Below are positions 48,657 to 59,084 of a stretch of 64,000 nt of DNA, piece by piece (within the stretch, counting starts at the first letter, position 1; each line of letters opens with the position of its first letter). Location of the stretch: NCBI GenBank assembly GCA_963787285.1, contig CAWBCM010000011.1:1-64000 (forward strand), given 5' to 3'. The notes under the pieces were generated by a model, which searched no databases, was not told the origin of the DNA, and saw nothing but the letters and a program-made list of their open reading frames with translations. Source of the DNA: JAHEJN01 sp963787285. Its GTDB lineage: Bacteria > Actinomycetota > Acidimicrobiia > Acidimicrobiales > JAHEJN01. The position numbers were made by a program, and so were the translations under genes.

Positions 48657-49712
48657 GTGAAACACGTGACGACGATCGTGCTCCTCCTGGCACTGTTCGG
48701 TGCCGCCTGCGGCGGCAGCGACGACGAATCGGTTGGGCAGCCATCTGCCGATGGCGAGTCGTCAGCCGCGCCGACCGAGACCAGCGACGGCGACTCTGCC
48801 GCGACCGACTCCGGCGTGGCCGTCGTCGACCTGGATCTGTCGACCGCGCCGATCCCGTACCAGTCGACCTTCGTCGATGCCTGGCCCGGCGGTGCCTCCC
48901 CCCAGGTCGACGAGTGCTCGCTGCTCGACGGTGCAACCATCGCCGCGGCGATGAGGAATCCCAGTGAGGTGACCCTCGATCGGGCCACCACCACCAGTTG
49001 TGACTGGGTGGTCTTCCCCGTCGGGTTCTCGGTGCAGGTCGAGCCCGCGAGCGAGGTCGACGTCGACGATCACTCGGGCCGTGCCTACAACATCGACGTC
49101 GAGCCGGTCGTGGAGCCCCAGGACGGCCCGGGCGAGAAGGCGGTGTTGCTGGTCGACACGGTGGCCGTCGACGGCTTCGAGTACGCCTACTTCTTCGTGC
49201 TCGACGATCGTGCGGTGACCATCCGGAGCACAGGAGTGGCCATCGCCGGAGTCGAGGCGTGGCGCACCATGGCCGACGAGGTCGCGGCGAACCTCGCCTC
49301 GGGCGCGGCCGCGCCGACCGGCGACGCCGATGCCGATCCGTGCGGATTCTTCACCACCGCCGATGCGGCGAACCTGTTGACCACGACGCCGGAGGAAGTG
49401 ACCTTCTTCACCGATCCGACCGGGCGCAGCTGTCAGTGGGAAGCGGGTGAATACGGTGCACTTGCTGTCCGCTTCTACAGTGCGGCCGACGTCGACGAGT
49501 ACGTCGGCTCGTTCGACGCCAAGCTCGCGGACGGCGGAAGGGACCGGTCGGCCGAGCTGGGCGTCACTGCGGTGTTCAACTTGGGTGGAAACTACCTGTA
49601 CTCCGACACCTTCGACGGGGCCATGTACCTCCGCCTCGAGCCGGTCGAGTCGGGCAACACGGTCGGACTCGAGGCGGCTGTGGCCCAGAACCTCGTCGGT
49701 CGCGTGAGCTAG
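48657..49712 (+). CDS. Lipoprotein with two DUF3558-like Cys-Cys domains
   Basis: A 351-residue lipoprotein; the signal ends LLALFGAACGG. Two similar domains each place a Cys-Leu or Cys-Phe before a helix and a C-x-W strand: DECSLLDGATIAAAM with TTSCDWVVFP, and DADPCGFFTTADAANLL with RSCQWEAGE. This is the layout of actinobacterial DUF3558 lipoproteins. The function is unknown. GTG 48657 follows AGGGA. It may be co-transcribed with the metallopeptidase. Confidence 0.8.
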   Translation: MKHVTTIVLLLALFGAACGGSDDESVGQPSADGESSAAPTETSDGDSAATDSGVAVVDLDLSTAPIPYQSTFVDAWPGGASPQVDECSLLDGATIAAAMRNPSEVTLDRATTTSCDWVVFPVGFSVQVEPASEVDVDDHSGRAYNIDVEPVVEPQDGPGEKAVLLVDTVAVDGFEYAYFFVLDDRAVTIRSTGVAIAGVEAWRTMADEVAANLASGAAAPTGDADADPCGFFTTADAANLLTTTPEEVTFFTDPTGRSCQWEAGEYGALAVRFYSAADVDEYVGSFDAKLADGGRDRSAELGVTAVFNLGGNYLYSDTFDGAMYLRLEPVESGNTVGLEAAVAQNLVGRVS

Positions 49713-49796
49713 GCGACCAGCCGCGGGTCCTTCGTCGCGTGGCGGGAGGAGAACGCCGCGTGCTACACCTCTCACGTCGGCGAAACGGGGGACGAC

Positions 49797-51411
49797 ATGG
49801 CTGCACTGGCCTACAGCAAGGGGCCCTCGAGCCCCGCACTGCTCGAGGAGACCATCGGCGACAACCTGCGTCGTGTCGCGGCCTCCTCGCCGAACGCCGA
49901 GGCGCTCGTCTCGTGCCATCAAGACCTGCGCTTCACCTATGCGGAGTTCGACGCCGCGGTCGACGATCTCGCGGCGGGACTTGTCGACCTGGGTCTGGAG
50001 ACCGGCGATCGGGTCGGCATCTGGAGCCCGAACCGAGCCGAGTGGGTCGTGCTCCAGTACGCCACTGCTCGCGTCGGCGTGATCCTCGTCACGATCAACC
50101 CGGCCTACCGCACCGCCGAGCTGCGCTACGCCGTGCAGCAGTCGGGGTGCAAGTTGGTCGTGGCGGTGCGCGAGTTCAAGGGCGGCGACTACGCCGGCAT
50201 GCTCGACGAGATCCGGCCCGACGCCCCCGACCTCGAACAGGTGATCCTGTTCGACTCACCCGAGTGGCGTCGCCTGGCCACCGGCGGGATCCACCATGGC
50301 CACTCGGCGGTCGCCGAACGGGCGGCCACACTGCATCCCGACGATCCGATCAACATCCAGTACACGAGTGGCACCACCGGATTCCCGAAGGGCGCCACGC
50401 TCTCGCACCGCAACATCTTGAACAACGGGTTCTTCGTGGGCGAGCGCTGTGGCTACACCGACGCCGACCGCGTGTGCATTCCGGTGCCCTTCTACCACTG
50501 CTTCGGCATGGTGCTGGGCAACCTGGCGTGCACCACCCACGGCGCGGCGATGGTGATTCCCGGCGAGGCGTTCGACCCGGTCGACTCCCTGCGCGCGGTG
50601 GCCGACGAGCGTTGCACGAGCCTCTACGGGGTGCCCACGATGTTCATCGCCGAGCTCGGGGTGCCGGCACTTCGACGAGTTCGACCTGTCGACGCTTCGT
50701 ACCGGGATCATGGCGGGGTCGCCGTGCCCGGTCGAGGTGATGAAACAGGTGGTCGACCGCATGAACATGAGCGAGGTCACCATCTGTTACGGCATGACCG
50801 AGACGTCGCCGGTCAGTACCCAGACCACCGCCGACGACACCCTCGACCAGCGGGTGGGCACGGTCGGCCCGGTGCATCCCCACGTCGAGGTGAAGGTGAT
50901 CGATCCTGCGTCGGGCGAGACGCTGGAGCGGGGGGCCAAGGGTGAGCTCTGCACCCGGGGCTATTCGGTGATGCTCGGCTACTGGAACGACCCCGAGCGC
51001 ACCGCCGAGGCCATCGACGCCGACGGCTGGATGCACACCGGCGATCTCGCAGTGATGGACGCCGACGGCTATCTCGACATCGTCGGCCGGTCGAAGGACA
51101 TGATCATCCGGGGCGGCGAGAACGTGTACCCGCGCGAGATCGAGGAGTTTCTGTACACGCACCCGCAGGTCTCCGACGTGCAGGTCGTCGGCGTACCCGA
51201 CCCTCGATACGGCGAGGAGATCGCGGCGTTCGTGAAGGTGGCCGGCGAGGCCTCGCTGTCCGACGAGGACATACGCGACTTCTGTCGCGGCACCATCGCT
51301 CACTTCAAGGTGCCGAGATACGTGTTCTTCGTCGACGAGTTCCCGATGACGGTGACCGGCAAGATCCAGAAGTTCGTGCTCCGAGACCAGGCGATGAGCG
51401 AACTCGCCTGA
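49797..51411 (+). CDS. Acyl-CoA synthetase, AMP-forming (one frameshift)
   Basis: About 538 residues after a +1 repair near 50655-50672. The ATP motif is YTSGTTGFPKGATLSHRN, followed by FYHCFGMVLGNLAC; in the second frame are CYGMTETSPVS, HTGDLAVMDADGYLDIVGR and the catalytic lysine in TVTGKIQKFVLR. It activates fatty or other carboxylic acids as acyl-AMP and then acyl-CoA. The break lies where ELGHPHFDEFDL would be expected and only base context is lost. A nested hairpin follows. Confidence 0.88.
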
Positions 51412-51433
51412 CCCCCCATCGCCCGACCCACGG

Positions 51434-51484
51434 CGAAATCCCCACTGTCAGTAGCGCTTGCCGCTACCCAGGGTGGGGATTTCG
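51434..51484. terminator. Nested hairpin between convergent genes
   Basis: CGAAATCCCCAC (51434-51445) pairs perfectly with GTGGGGATTTCG (51473-51484). Inside it GTAGCG/CGCTAC (51451-51456, 51462-51467) forms a second stem. It sits between the convergent acyl-CoA synthetase and the anti-sigma-like gene and probably ends both transcripts. A G-rich tract of GGGGGTGGC repeats follows. Confidence 0.65.
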
Positions 51485-51529
51485 GGGGTGGCGGGGGTGG
51501 CGGGGGTGGAGGAGGGGGAGGAAGGGGCG

Positions 51530-53296
51530 TCAGGGGCCGAACAGGTCGAGGGAGATGGCGGCGATGGTGCCGGCGTCGGGGTCGTAGAAGAGGTCGACGG
51601 CGTACCACTGCAGGCACGAGTCGATGGAACCCTCGGCAGGCTGGATCGCGATACGGACCAGATCCTCGAAGCCGATCGGTGGCGGGGTGGGCTCGGCGAC
51701 ACACCGCGGATGGTCGCCGATGGTGACGGTGGTCGCCGGCAGTCCCGCGAGGAGCTCGAGCGCGCTGAACGGACCGGCGTAGCCCTGGAACTCGTCACGC
51801 TCGATGGTCCATGCCGTCGGATCGCGCAGCTCGGTGTTGGTGCGGGTTGCCTCGATCGAGTCGCCGAGCGCGAGGGCGACCTCGGTGTCGAGGGGAATCT
51901 CCTCGATGGCGAGGGCCTCGCCGTCGGCGAACTGCAGCACCGCGTCGCGTATGGCCTCGGCGCCCGGCAACAGCGTCTCGCTGTCGGGCTGATCCGCTGT
52001 CGCTGCGACGATTGCGATGATCTCGGCGAGGGTGGCGTTTGCGGGATCGTCGGGGCCGGCCACCGACACCGAGGCCGGAGTAGCCGGAGCATCCCGGCCG
52101 CACGCCACGTACAGACCTTCGAGCCCACCCAGGCGCAGTCCGCCGGGGAAGGTGCGATCGAGATGGACGAAGGCGACGACGTTCACACCGTCGGGCATGA
52201 CGGCCTCGGCGAGTGGGTCGACCTCGCCTGCGGCCGGGGCCTGGGAGACGAACGAGACGGAATTGAGGTCGGCGATCGATCGGCCGTCGACCGACTCGAT
52301 GCCCTCGATCTGGAGCACCGTGTAGGTCTCGCCCGTGCTCGGATCGGCCACGAGTCGAGACACGCTGGTCAGGGTTCCCGTGGCGACGGCGTCGGACTGC
52401 CCGGCGAGCTCGGCAAAGGAACTGGCGCCCTCGCTCGAGTCGAGGGCGCCGTTGCCGAGCAAGGCGACGGCCTGCTCGGCGGCTCCGGGGAGGGCACAGT
52501 CGATCGTGCCGGTCTCGACGGCCGGCTGCCCCGATGTCGGCGTCGGTTCGTCGATCGGAACGAGAAGGAGCTCCACCAGCTCGTTGATCGTGGGTGCCGT
52601 CGGCTCGTCGGGTCCGGCCGCGTTCGCGATCACGGCTGCCAGGGGCGAGTCGGCTCCGCAGGCCACGTAGAGGCCCTCGATGCCCGGTGCCCAGTCGCCG
52701 CGCCGGCCGCTCCACGGGCTGAGGAAGGCGATGAAGTCCACGCCCTCGGTCGCCATCGGCTCGGCGATCGGGTCGGCGTCGCCGCCGGCCGGCCAGAACG
52801 AGTCGTAGGCGATGACGGCGATGTCGGGCCGGGTTTCGCCGTCGATGGAGACCACGTCGGTCACCGTGAGCTCGGTGAACCCCTCCGACTCGGTCTGGGT
52901 CCGCACGATCTGGCTGATCGTTCCGGTGACGACCACGTCGGCACGCTCGGCCAGTGCGGCGAAGGAACCGACCGGGTCGTAGTCGTAGGTGGGCAGACCC
53001 GACTGCAGGATCGGCAGGATGTCGGCCACGGGGCAATAGTCCGCCGGCGGATCGACGGCGTCGCCGTCGCCCACGATCACGTTCTCGGCGCCGTCGCCGG
53101 TTGCCCACCGGATCGCAACGAGGCCACCGACGAGCAGGGCGAGCACGGCGACGACCCCGCCCAGCTTGAGCCAGATGGTCGCACCGGCCCGGGCATCGGC
53201 CGGCACGCTCGGGTTCGCCAGATGCACGTCACGGGTGGCCTGCGAGGCCAGCCGGTCGAGGCGGCTCCCGAATTCGTTGGTGGGGGAGTCGTTCAC
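51530..53296 (-). CDS. Single-pass membrane protein with duplicated extracellular domain, coupled to ECF sigma factor
   Basis: A 588-residue protein. The cytoplasmic N-terminus (1-40, RLDRLASQATRDV) precedes one membrane helix (LGGVVAVLALLVGGLVAI). Outside it has two similar halves: SFAALAERADVVVTGTISQI ... IEGLYVACGADSPLA, and SFAELAGQSDAVATGTLTSV ... LEGLYVACGRDAPAT, then a distinct C-terminal region. The GTG start overlaps the sigma factor stop as GTGA. By position it may be the anti-sigma or sensor partner, though the short N-terminus lacks a zinc-type anti-sigma motif. Confidence 0.78.
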   Translation of the reverse strand: MNDSPTNEFGSRLDRLASQATRDVHLANPSVPADARAGATIWLKLGGVVAVLALLVGGLVAIRWATGDGAENVIVGDGDAVDPPADYCPVADILPILQSGLPTYDYDPVGSFAALAERADVVVTGTISQIVRTQTESEGFTELTVTDVVSIDGETRPDIAVIAYDSFWPAGGDADPIAEPMATEGVDFIAFLSPWSGRRGDWAPGIEGLYVACGADSPLAAVIANAAGPDEPTAPTINELVELLLVPIDEPTPTSGQPAVETGTIDCALPGAAEQAVALLGNGALDSSEGASSFAELAGQSDAVATGTLTSVSRLVADPSTGETYTVLQIEGIESVDGRSIADLNSVSFVSQAPAAGEVDPLAEAVMPDGVNVVAFVHLDRTFPGGLRLGGLEGLYVACGRDAPATPASVSVAGPDDPANATLAEIIAIVAATADQPDSETLLPGAEAIRDAVLQFADGEALAIEEIPLDTEVALALGDSIEATRTNTELRDPTAWTIERDEFQGYAGPFSALELLAGLPATTVTIGDHPRCVAEPTPPPIGFEDLVRIAIQPAEGSIDSCLQWYAVDLFYDPDAGTIAAISLDLFGP

Positions 53297-53787
53297 AGCG
53301 TCAGCTCCTCGAGCATCGACGGGTCGAGCGTGGTGGCCAGGTGCCGATGAGCCCGCGCCAAGTGCTGCTTCGCCGTTCCGAGCGACACGCCCATGGCGTC
53401 GGCGCAGTCCCTAAGAGCCAGATCGTCCCAGTAACGCAGCGCGATCACCTGTCGTTGCCGGGGAGCAAGTCCGTCGAGCGCCGCGACCAGATCGGGGTCG
53501 CCGAGCGCAACCGATGGAGATGCCGACGACGACGTGACCAGCCTGGGCAGGCGGTCCTTCAGGCGCTTGACCCTTCGCCATCGGCTGTTCGACAGGTTCA
53601 CGGCGACGGTGCGCACCCAACCGGCCGGGTTCTCTCCGGGACCGCCGAGGTGGTCCCACTGCCGATAGGCCCGCTCCATGGTTTCCTGGGCGAGATCGGC
53701 CGCCTCGTCACGGTCGAGGGTGAGCAGCCAGCAGAAGCGCACGAGCGGGTCGCTCTCGGCACGGAAGAAGACAGCGAAGTCCATCAC
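53293..53787 (-). CDS. SigE-family ECF RNA polymerase sigma factor
   Basis: A 164-residue sigma factor. Region 2 is LVRFCWLLTLDRDEAADLAQ with YRQWDHLGGPGENPAGWVRT. Region 4 is LAPRQRQVIALRYWDDLALR followed by VSLGTAKQHLARAHRHL. This is the actinobacterial SigE (SACE-type) group. It directs transcription of an unknown regulon and is translationally coupled to the membrane protein that follows. Confidence 0.92.
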   Translation of the reverse strand: MMDFAVFFRAESDPLVRFCWLLTLDRDEAADLAQETMERAYRQWDHLGGPGENPAGWVRTVAVNLSNSRWRRVKRLKDRLPRLVTSSSASPSVALGDPDLVAALDGLAPRQRQVIALRYWDDLALRDCADAMGVSLGTAKQHLARAHRHLATTLDPSMLEELTL

Positions 53788-53843
53788 ACGTCCAACGCTC
53801 GGGGTGAGCGAAAGGATGACACGGCGACGCGAGAATCTCCGGT

Positions 53844-54359
53844 ATGGCTCCTCCTGGCCGAGCGTTCATCGCGATCCATCCGCCGGCGACGGTGCTCGAC
53901 GTACTCGCTCGCCTCGACCGCACCGACCCCGGCGTCCGTTGGGTCCCTCCGCACCAATACCACGTCACCCTCCGGTTCCTCGGCGACCAGGTCGAGGTCG
54001 AACGAGTCGACGAGCGCCTCCGCTCGGCGTTTCGCCATGCACCGGTCGAGGCCAGTCTGGGGCCTGCCGTGGGACATTTCGCTGGGGAGATCCTGCAGGT
54101 GCCCGTCACGGGGATCGGGTCGCTGGCCGGCGCCGTCGACGAGGCGGTTGCGCCGCTGGTGGGTGCGCGACGGCGGCCCTTCGTGGGTCACCTCACCCTC
54201 GGCCGCGCCCGGCGAGGTTCCCGCTCGCTACCGCTGGTGGGCGACCTGGCCGCCGCGGCGTTCGCCGTCGACTCGATCGACCTCGTCCGCAGCGAGCTGA
54301 CGCCCGATGGGGCCCATCACGAGCGGGTGGGCCACTACTTGCTGTCGGAGTCGTCCTGA
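53844..54359 (+). CDS. thpR: RNA 2',3'-cyclic phosphodiesterase (LigT/ThpR)
   Basis: A 171-residue 2H phosphoesterase. The two HxTx motifs are YHVTLRFLGD and GHLTLGRAR, and RAFIAIHPP is the usual N-terminus. It opens 2',3'-cyclic phosphates. The 3' end overlaps the end of the convergent small membrane-protein gene by 25 bases. Confidence 0.93.
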   Translation: MAPPGRAFIAIHPPATVLDVLARLDRTDPGVRWVPPHQYHVTLRFLGDQVEVERVDERLRSAFRHAPVEASLGPAVGHFAGEILQVPVTGIGSLAGAVDEAVAPLVGARRRPFVGHLTLGRARRGSRSLPLVGDLAAAAFAVDSIDLVRSELTPDGAHHERVGHYLLSESS

Positions 54360-54511
54360 GGAGGTTCGAATCTGGCGCGGCCCTTCGCCGCTTCCCGCGC
54401 TTCTTCGGCGTCACGCAGCTGGCCGAACCACATGCCTCCGGTCATCACGGCTCCCCAGACCGTCAAGGCGAAGATGACCGCGCCGATGCTGAAGATGACG
54501 GTCTCGCTCAT
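54335..54511 (-). CDS. Small membrane protein (58 residues)
   Basis: MSETVIFSIGAVIFALTVWG starts a single membrane helix, followed by a charged tail (LRDAEEAREAAKGRARFEPP). Its ATG overlaps the stop of the gene before it as ATGA, so it is real and coupled. I recognise no family; the pair could be subunits of a small membrane complex. Confidence 0.65.
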   Translation of the reverse strand: MSETVIFSIGAVIFALTVWGAVMTGGMWFGQLRDAEEAREAAKGRARFEPPQDDSDSK

Positions 54512-54726
54512 GACGAACCGCCCGATGACGGATGGTCGGATGCGCCGTCGACCGGCGTGAGTAACAACGTGCCGAGCGAGTGGATCGACGGCACCCAGAG
54601 CCCGACGAAGATTCCGGCGGTGGTCTCGTCCTGGACGAAGTAGAGATACACCGAGAAGAGGAACGAGGCGAAGCCGGCCACCAGGAATGGCAGCTTGAGT
54701 CGCAGCGGGAGCGGGATGGAAGGCAT
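54508..54726 (-). CDS. Small two-helix membrane protein (72 residues)
   Basis: MPSIPLPLRLKLPFLVAGFA opens a protein with two membrane segments (FLVAGFASFLFSVYLYF and AGIFVGLWVPSIHSLGTLLL). ATG 54726 is better spaced from AGAGG than GTG 54732. It is coupled to the 58-residue gene by ATGA. The upstream DNA is the displaced msrB end. Confidence 0.65.
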   Translation of the reverse strand: MPSIPLPLRLKLPFLVAGFASFLFSVYLYFVQDETTAGIFVGLWVPSIHSLGTLLLTPVDGASDHPSSGGSS

Positions 54727-54772
54727 GGGCACGAACCTCTGTCGTTGTGAAGGCTTTCAAATGTACTTCGCG

Positions 54773-54909
54773 GGACAGGGGCCGCACAGATGCACGGGTC
54801 GGGAGTTGTTCTTCGGTGACCTGGCCGGTCAGGCTTCGGCTTCGACCTCGGCTTCACCGGTGGCGGGGTCGAACTTGAGCGACACCGAGTTCATGCAGAA
54901 CCGCTCGCC
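54773..54909 (-). repeat. Displaced copy of the msrB 3' end (copy A)
   Basis: 137 bases match 57308-57444 with about five mismatches and no gap. On the minus strand it encodes ERFCMNSVSLKFDPATGEAE and VEAEA plus a stop, the C-terminus of MsrB including the catalytic Cys, and then 56 bases of downstream DNA. No start or N-terminal part is attached, so it is a gene fragment. Confidence 0.9.
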
Positions 54910-54964
54910 TCGACCCGTCAGTTCCAAGCAACACTTCGACCGAGCGAGCGGAAACGCCGCGCCG

Positions 54965-56828
54965 CTATTCGAAGCGTTGGACGGCGAAGGTGTCGATCAT
55001 GTCGCCGTTCCAGTCGCCGACCAACAAGATGTCGGTGGCCCGGCCGTAGCCGATGGTGGTTTGGGCGACGCCGGAGATGAAGTCGTTGCGGATGTAGATG
55101 ACGTTGCCTCGCCGCACGGCGAAGGTGTCGATCCCGTCGTTGTCCCAGTCGCCGATGAGGACTTCGTCGCCGGCTCGGCCGTAGCCGAACACGACGTCGG
55201 CTGGGCCGCTGGTCACACTGTTGCGGAGATAGAAGACGTTGCCTCGCCGCACGGCGAAGGTGTCGGTTCCGTTCCCGTCCCAGTCGCCGACAAAGACCTC
55301 ATCGCCCGCCTTTCCATACCCGATAGTGATGGTCTCGGTGCTCGGAACCGGGATGACTACGTTGGTGAGGCGGAAGATGTTCCCTCGTTGCACGGCGAAC
55401 GTGTCGTAGCCGTCGCCATTCCAGTCACCGACCCGATAGAGCTCATCGGTTGACTCGCCAAAGCGAATCTCCCTGATGGGACTGGCTCGTTCGTCGTATT
55501 CGTGGATCCAGTTTCCGTCCCGCAGCGCAAAGCCGTCGTGACCGTTTCCATCCCAGTCCCCAGTGAAGACCTCCAAGGAGGGCCAGCCGAACAAGAAGTC
55601 ATACTCAGCCGGTCCCGACCGGATCACGTTTGTCACATAGATCCGGTTTCGAAGCAGAACTTCAGGGAGAACCTCGGGCGGTGGCGGGGTCGCCAGGACG
55701 GTGTAGTTCACGGCCACGACGTTGGTGTTGCCTTCGTTGTCGGCGCCGGTGACGGTGAACGTCTTGGCGCCTGCGGTGGCGGTATTGATCGGGCTACCAG
55801 AAGCGACATCGCCGACGCAGGACGCCATGCCGGATCCTCCCGCTTCGTCGACACACGAATAGGACGCCAGCACGGTGGCCCCTTGGGTGTAGGTCGCTCC
55901 AGTGGAGGGGGTGTTGATCGCCACTGTGGGCGCCGTGACATCGGGGGGCGCCACGAGGCCATCGATGAAGGACTTCGAAAGCTGACACCTGGGCGTACAC
56001 GCCCGGCGCACCGGGGTCAGCGCAGCCGATACCCCAGGAAACGATGCCGGCTTGTAGCCAGCCACCGATGCCGTCGGGTACCACCAAAGGCCCGCCGCTG
56101 TCACCCTGGCAGGAGTCGACGCCACCCGATGCGACGTCGCCAGCACAAAGCATGGTGTCGTCGAAGATCGAGGACGCCGGGTAGGACGTGTTGGGGGCCT
56201 TGCAGTCGGCGTCGGAGAGTATCTCCACGTTGACGTCGTAGGGCACGTCCGGGAACGCCGGCACGCTCTCGGTTTGGCCCCAGCCCATGACCGTGGCGAC
56301 GACACCGGCGGCGAACAAGCCCGCATCGGTCGGGGTCGCCCAGGCCACCGGCGTCGACGTGGTCGCTGTCGCCAGCCTCAGCAGGGCGATGTCGTTGTTG
56401 AAAGTGTCTTTGTCGAACTGCGGGTGGCGGTGGATTTCGGCCACGTCGATCCGTTGGCCCTCGGTGCAGGCCGGTGACCCGCCGAAGTCAAAGCAGTAGA
56501 GGTCGTGGCGTCCAGTGACGACATCGAGGCTCGTCGGCGACACCTGCGTCCCATCGTCATTCGAGACACAATGGGCGGCGGTCATGACCCACATGTCGTC
56601 GATCACGGCGCCGCCGCAGAATTGGCCGAGCCACGAGTTGCCCGTCAACGGACTCACCAGAGCCACGAGGAACGGATACTCCCCAGGGTCGGTCGGGTTG
56701 CCACCGACAATCCGGCCCGGGCCGGGGAGGGGTTCGTCCTGGGCTGCCACCGGGCTCATCGGCAGGAACGACACCACCATCGTGACCACGGCGACAATGC
56801 TGATGCAGCGGTGACCTAGCAGCTTCAC
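54965..56828 (-). CDS. Secreted trypsin-like serine protease with FG-GAP-like repeats, copy 3 (one frameshift)
   Basis: About 621 residues after a +1 repair near 55975-55990. A signal peptide (ISIVAVVTMVVSFLPMSPVA) precedes RIVGGNPTDPGEYPFLVAL, the activation site. The triad is TAAHC, NNDIALL and CQGDSGGP, with CSxC-type disulfides. In the shifted frame follow a CARDB/Big-like segment (APTVAINTPSTGATY, FTVTGADNEGNTNV) and four and a half repeats of the kind found at 20421 and 25410. The GTG start is weak. The gene lies inside the msrB-end duplication. Confidence 0.85.
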
Positions 56829-57307
56829 GTGACGTCAGCGTTCCCATCGGTCTCATGGACGGTGACCAGCCAGCCCGCAATCCCCTGGAAACATGGTCCC
56901 AGCACCGAGACCTGGTGTCCAACTGCAGCTTTCGAAGTCAGAACCCAACTCGATCTACTGGTCAACAGCGTTGGTGAGCGAGCCCGAATCGGTGGCCCCG
57001 GTGTCTGTCTGGTAGATCTCGGGCGACCCTTCCCCACGATTCACGACCGCCGGCTTATGCACCCCCATCCATTTCGCTCGGGAGGGGGGCTGGTATTACC
57101 AAGTATCAGTCGTTGGACGAATCTTCAGCGGCCCCCAAAGGGGCCGACTAGCTAGGAGTCTTCGACCATTGACAACCCTGTGAATGACCCTGAGTGTGCG
57201 TCCGCTGTAACTCTCTATGCCGACTCGAGCCTTGGGCTCAAACGCCAGCTGGCAGGCGGGCGACCGGCGGGTGGTCGACGGGCCGAACACGGCTTCGCCA
57301 ACCGCCC
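56829..57307. other. Gene-poor spacer between protease gene and msrB end
   Basis: About 480 bases upstream of the protease gene have short open frames on both strands without convincing codon use or start signals. The stretch is less GC-rich than its surroundings and is part of the unit bounded by the two msrB-end copies. I see no RNA gene or integrase in it. Confidence 0.5.
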
Positions 57308-57444
57308 GGACAGGGGCCGCGCAGATGCACGGGTCGGGAGTTGTTCTTCGGTGACCTGGCCGGTCAGGCCTCGGTGTCGACCTCGGCTTCACCGGTGGCA
57401 GGGTCGAACTTGAGCGACACCGAGTTCATGCAGAACCGCTCGCC
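57308..57444 (-). repeat. msrB 3' end, in-gene copy (copy B)
   Basis: This is the partner of the repeat at 54773-54909. It contains the last 27 codons of the intact msrB and 56 bases of downstream DNA. The two copies are in the same orientation and bound a 2.4-kb segment holding the protease gene. Confidence 0.9.
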
Positions 57445-57786
57445 GGTGGGCTGGGGGCCGTCGGGGAACACGTGGCCCAGATGGGCGCCGCAGTTGCCGC
57501 ACACCGCTTCGGTGCGGCTCATGCCGTGGCTGCGGTCGACGTGACGCTCGACGGCGCCCTCGCTCACCGGCTCCCAGAAGCTCGGCCAACCCGAGCCGCT
57601 CTCGAACTTGGTGTCGGAGGTGAACAGCGGCTCGTCGCAGACCACGCAGTGGTAGACGCCGTCGTCTTTGAGGTCCCAGTAGCGGCCGGTGAAGGCCCGC
57701 TCGGTGCCGGCCTTCTGGGTGACGGCGAACTCCTCGGGGCTGAGACGCTCGCGGAGCTCGGCTTCGGTGAACTCGGTGCGGGGCAT
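57364..57786 (-). CDS. msrB: Peptide-methionine (R)-S-oxide reductase
   Basis: A 140-residue repair enzyme that reduces methionine-R-sulfoxide in proteins. The zinc CxxC pairs are CVVCDEP and CGNCGAHLGHVF, and the catalytic Cys is in GERFCMNSVSLKF. FTGRYWDLKDDGVYHC and GSGWPSFWEP are also typical. ATG 57786 follows AGAGG. Its final 27 codons are duplicated 2.5 kb away. Confidence 0.95.
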   Translation of the reverse strand: MPRTEFTEAELRERLSPEEFAVTQKAGTERAFTGRYWDLKDDGVYHCVVCDEPLFTSDTKFESGSGWPSFWEPVSEGAVERHVDRSHGMSRTEAVCGNCGAHLGHVFPDGPQPTGERFCMNSVSLKFDPATGEAEVDTEA

Positions 57787-57890
57787 GAATGCCTCTTTCT
57801 GTGGGTGGAGGGTCGAATTCGGAGTGCAGGGGACAACGCAACCGTGGGCGGGTTCGTTCCCTGCCGAAGAAATGTACCTTCGGTACTTGA

Positions 57891-57906
57891 TCGAACGGGT
57901 GTTCGT
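57891..57906. promoter_or_regulatory. LexA (SOS) box upstream of recA
   Basis: TCGAACGGGTGTTCGT matches the actinobacterial/Bacillus-type SOS operator CGAAC-N4-GTTCG exactly, 107 bases before the recA start. LexA repression of recA is the expected use. Confidence 0.85.
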
Positions 57907-58012
57907 AATTACACTGCTGGAGTCCTCCCGAGCGAGGCTGTCACACCCTCTCCGTAGGGTCGTTCTCGTTCAGCACATCCCCGGCTCACACAACGACTTT
58001 CAGGAGATCAAG

Positions 58013-59080
<1,068 letters not shown>

Positions 59081-59084
<4 letters not shown>

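Noticed and set aside
54773..57444. Insertion-sequence-type target duplication around the protease gene
   Set aside because: The repeat is 137 bases, far longer than a transposition duplication, and no transposase or inverted ends are present.
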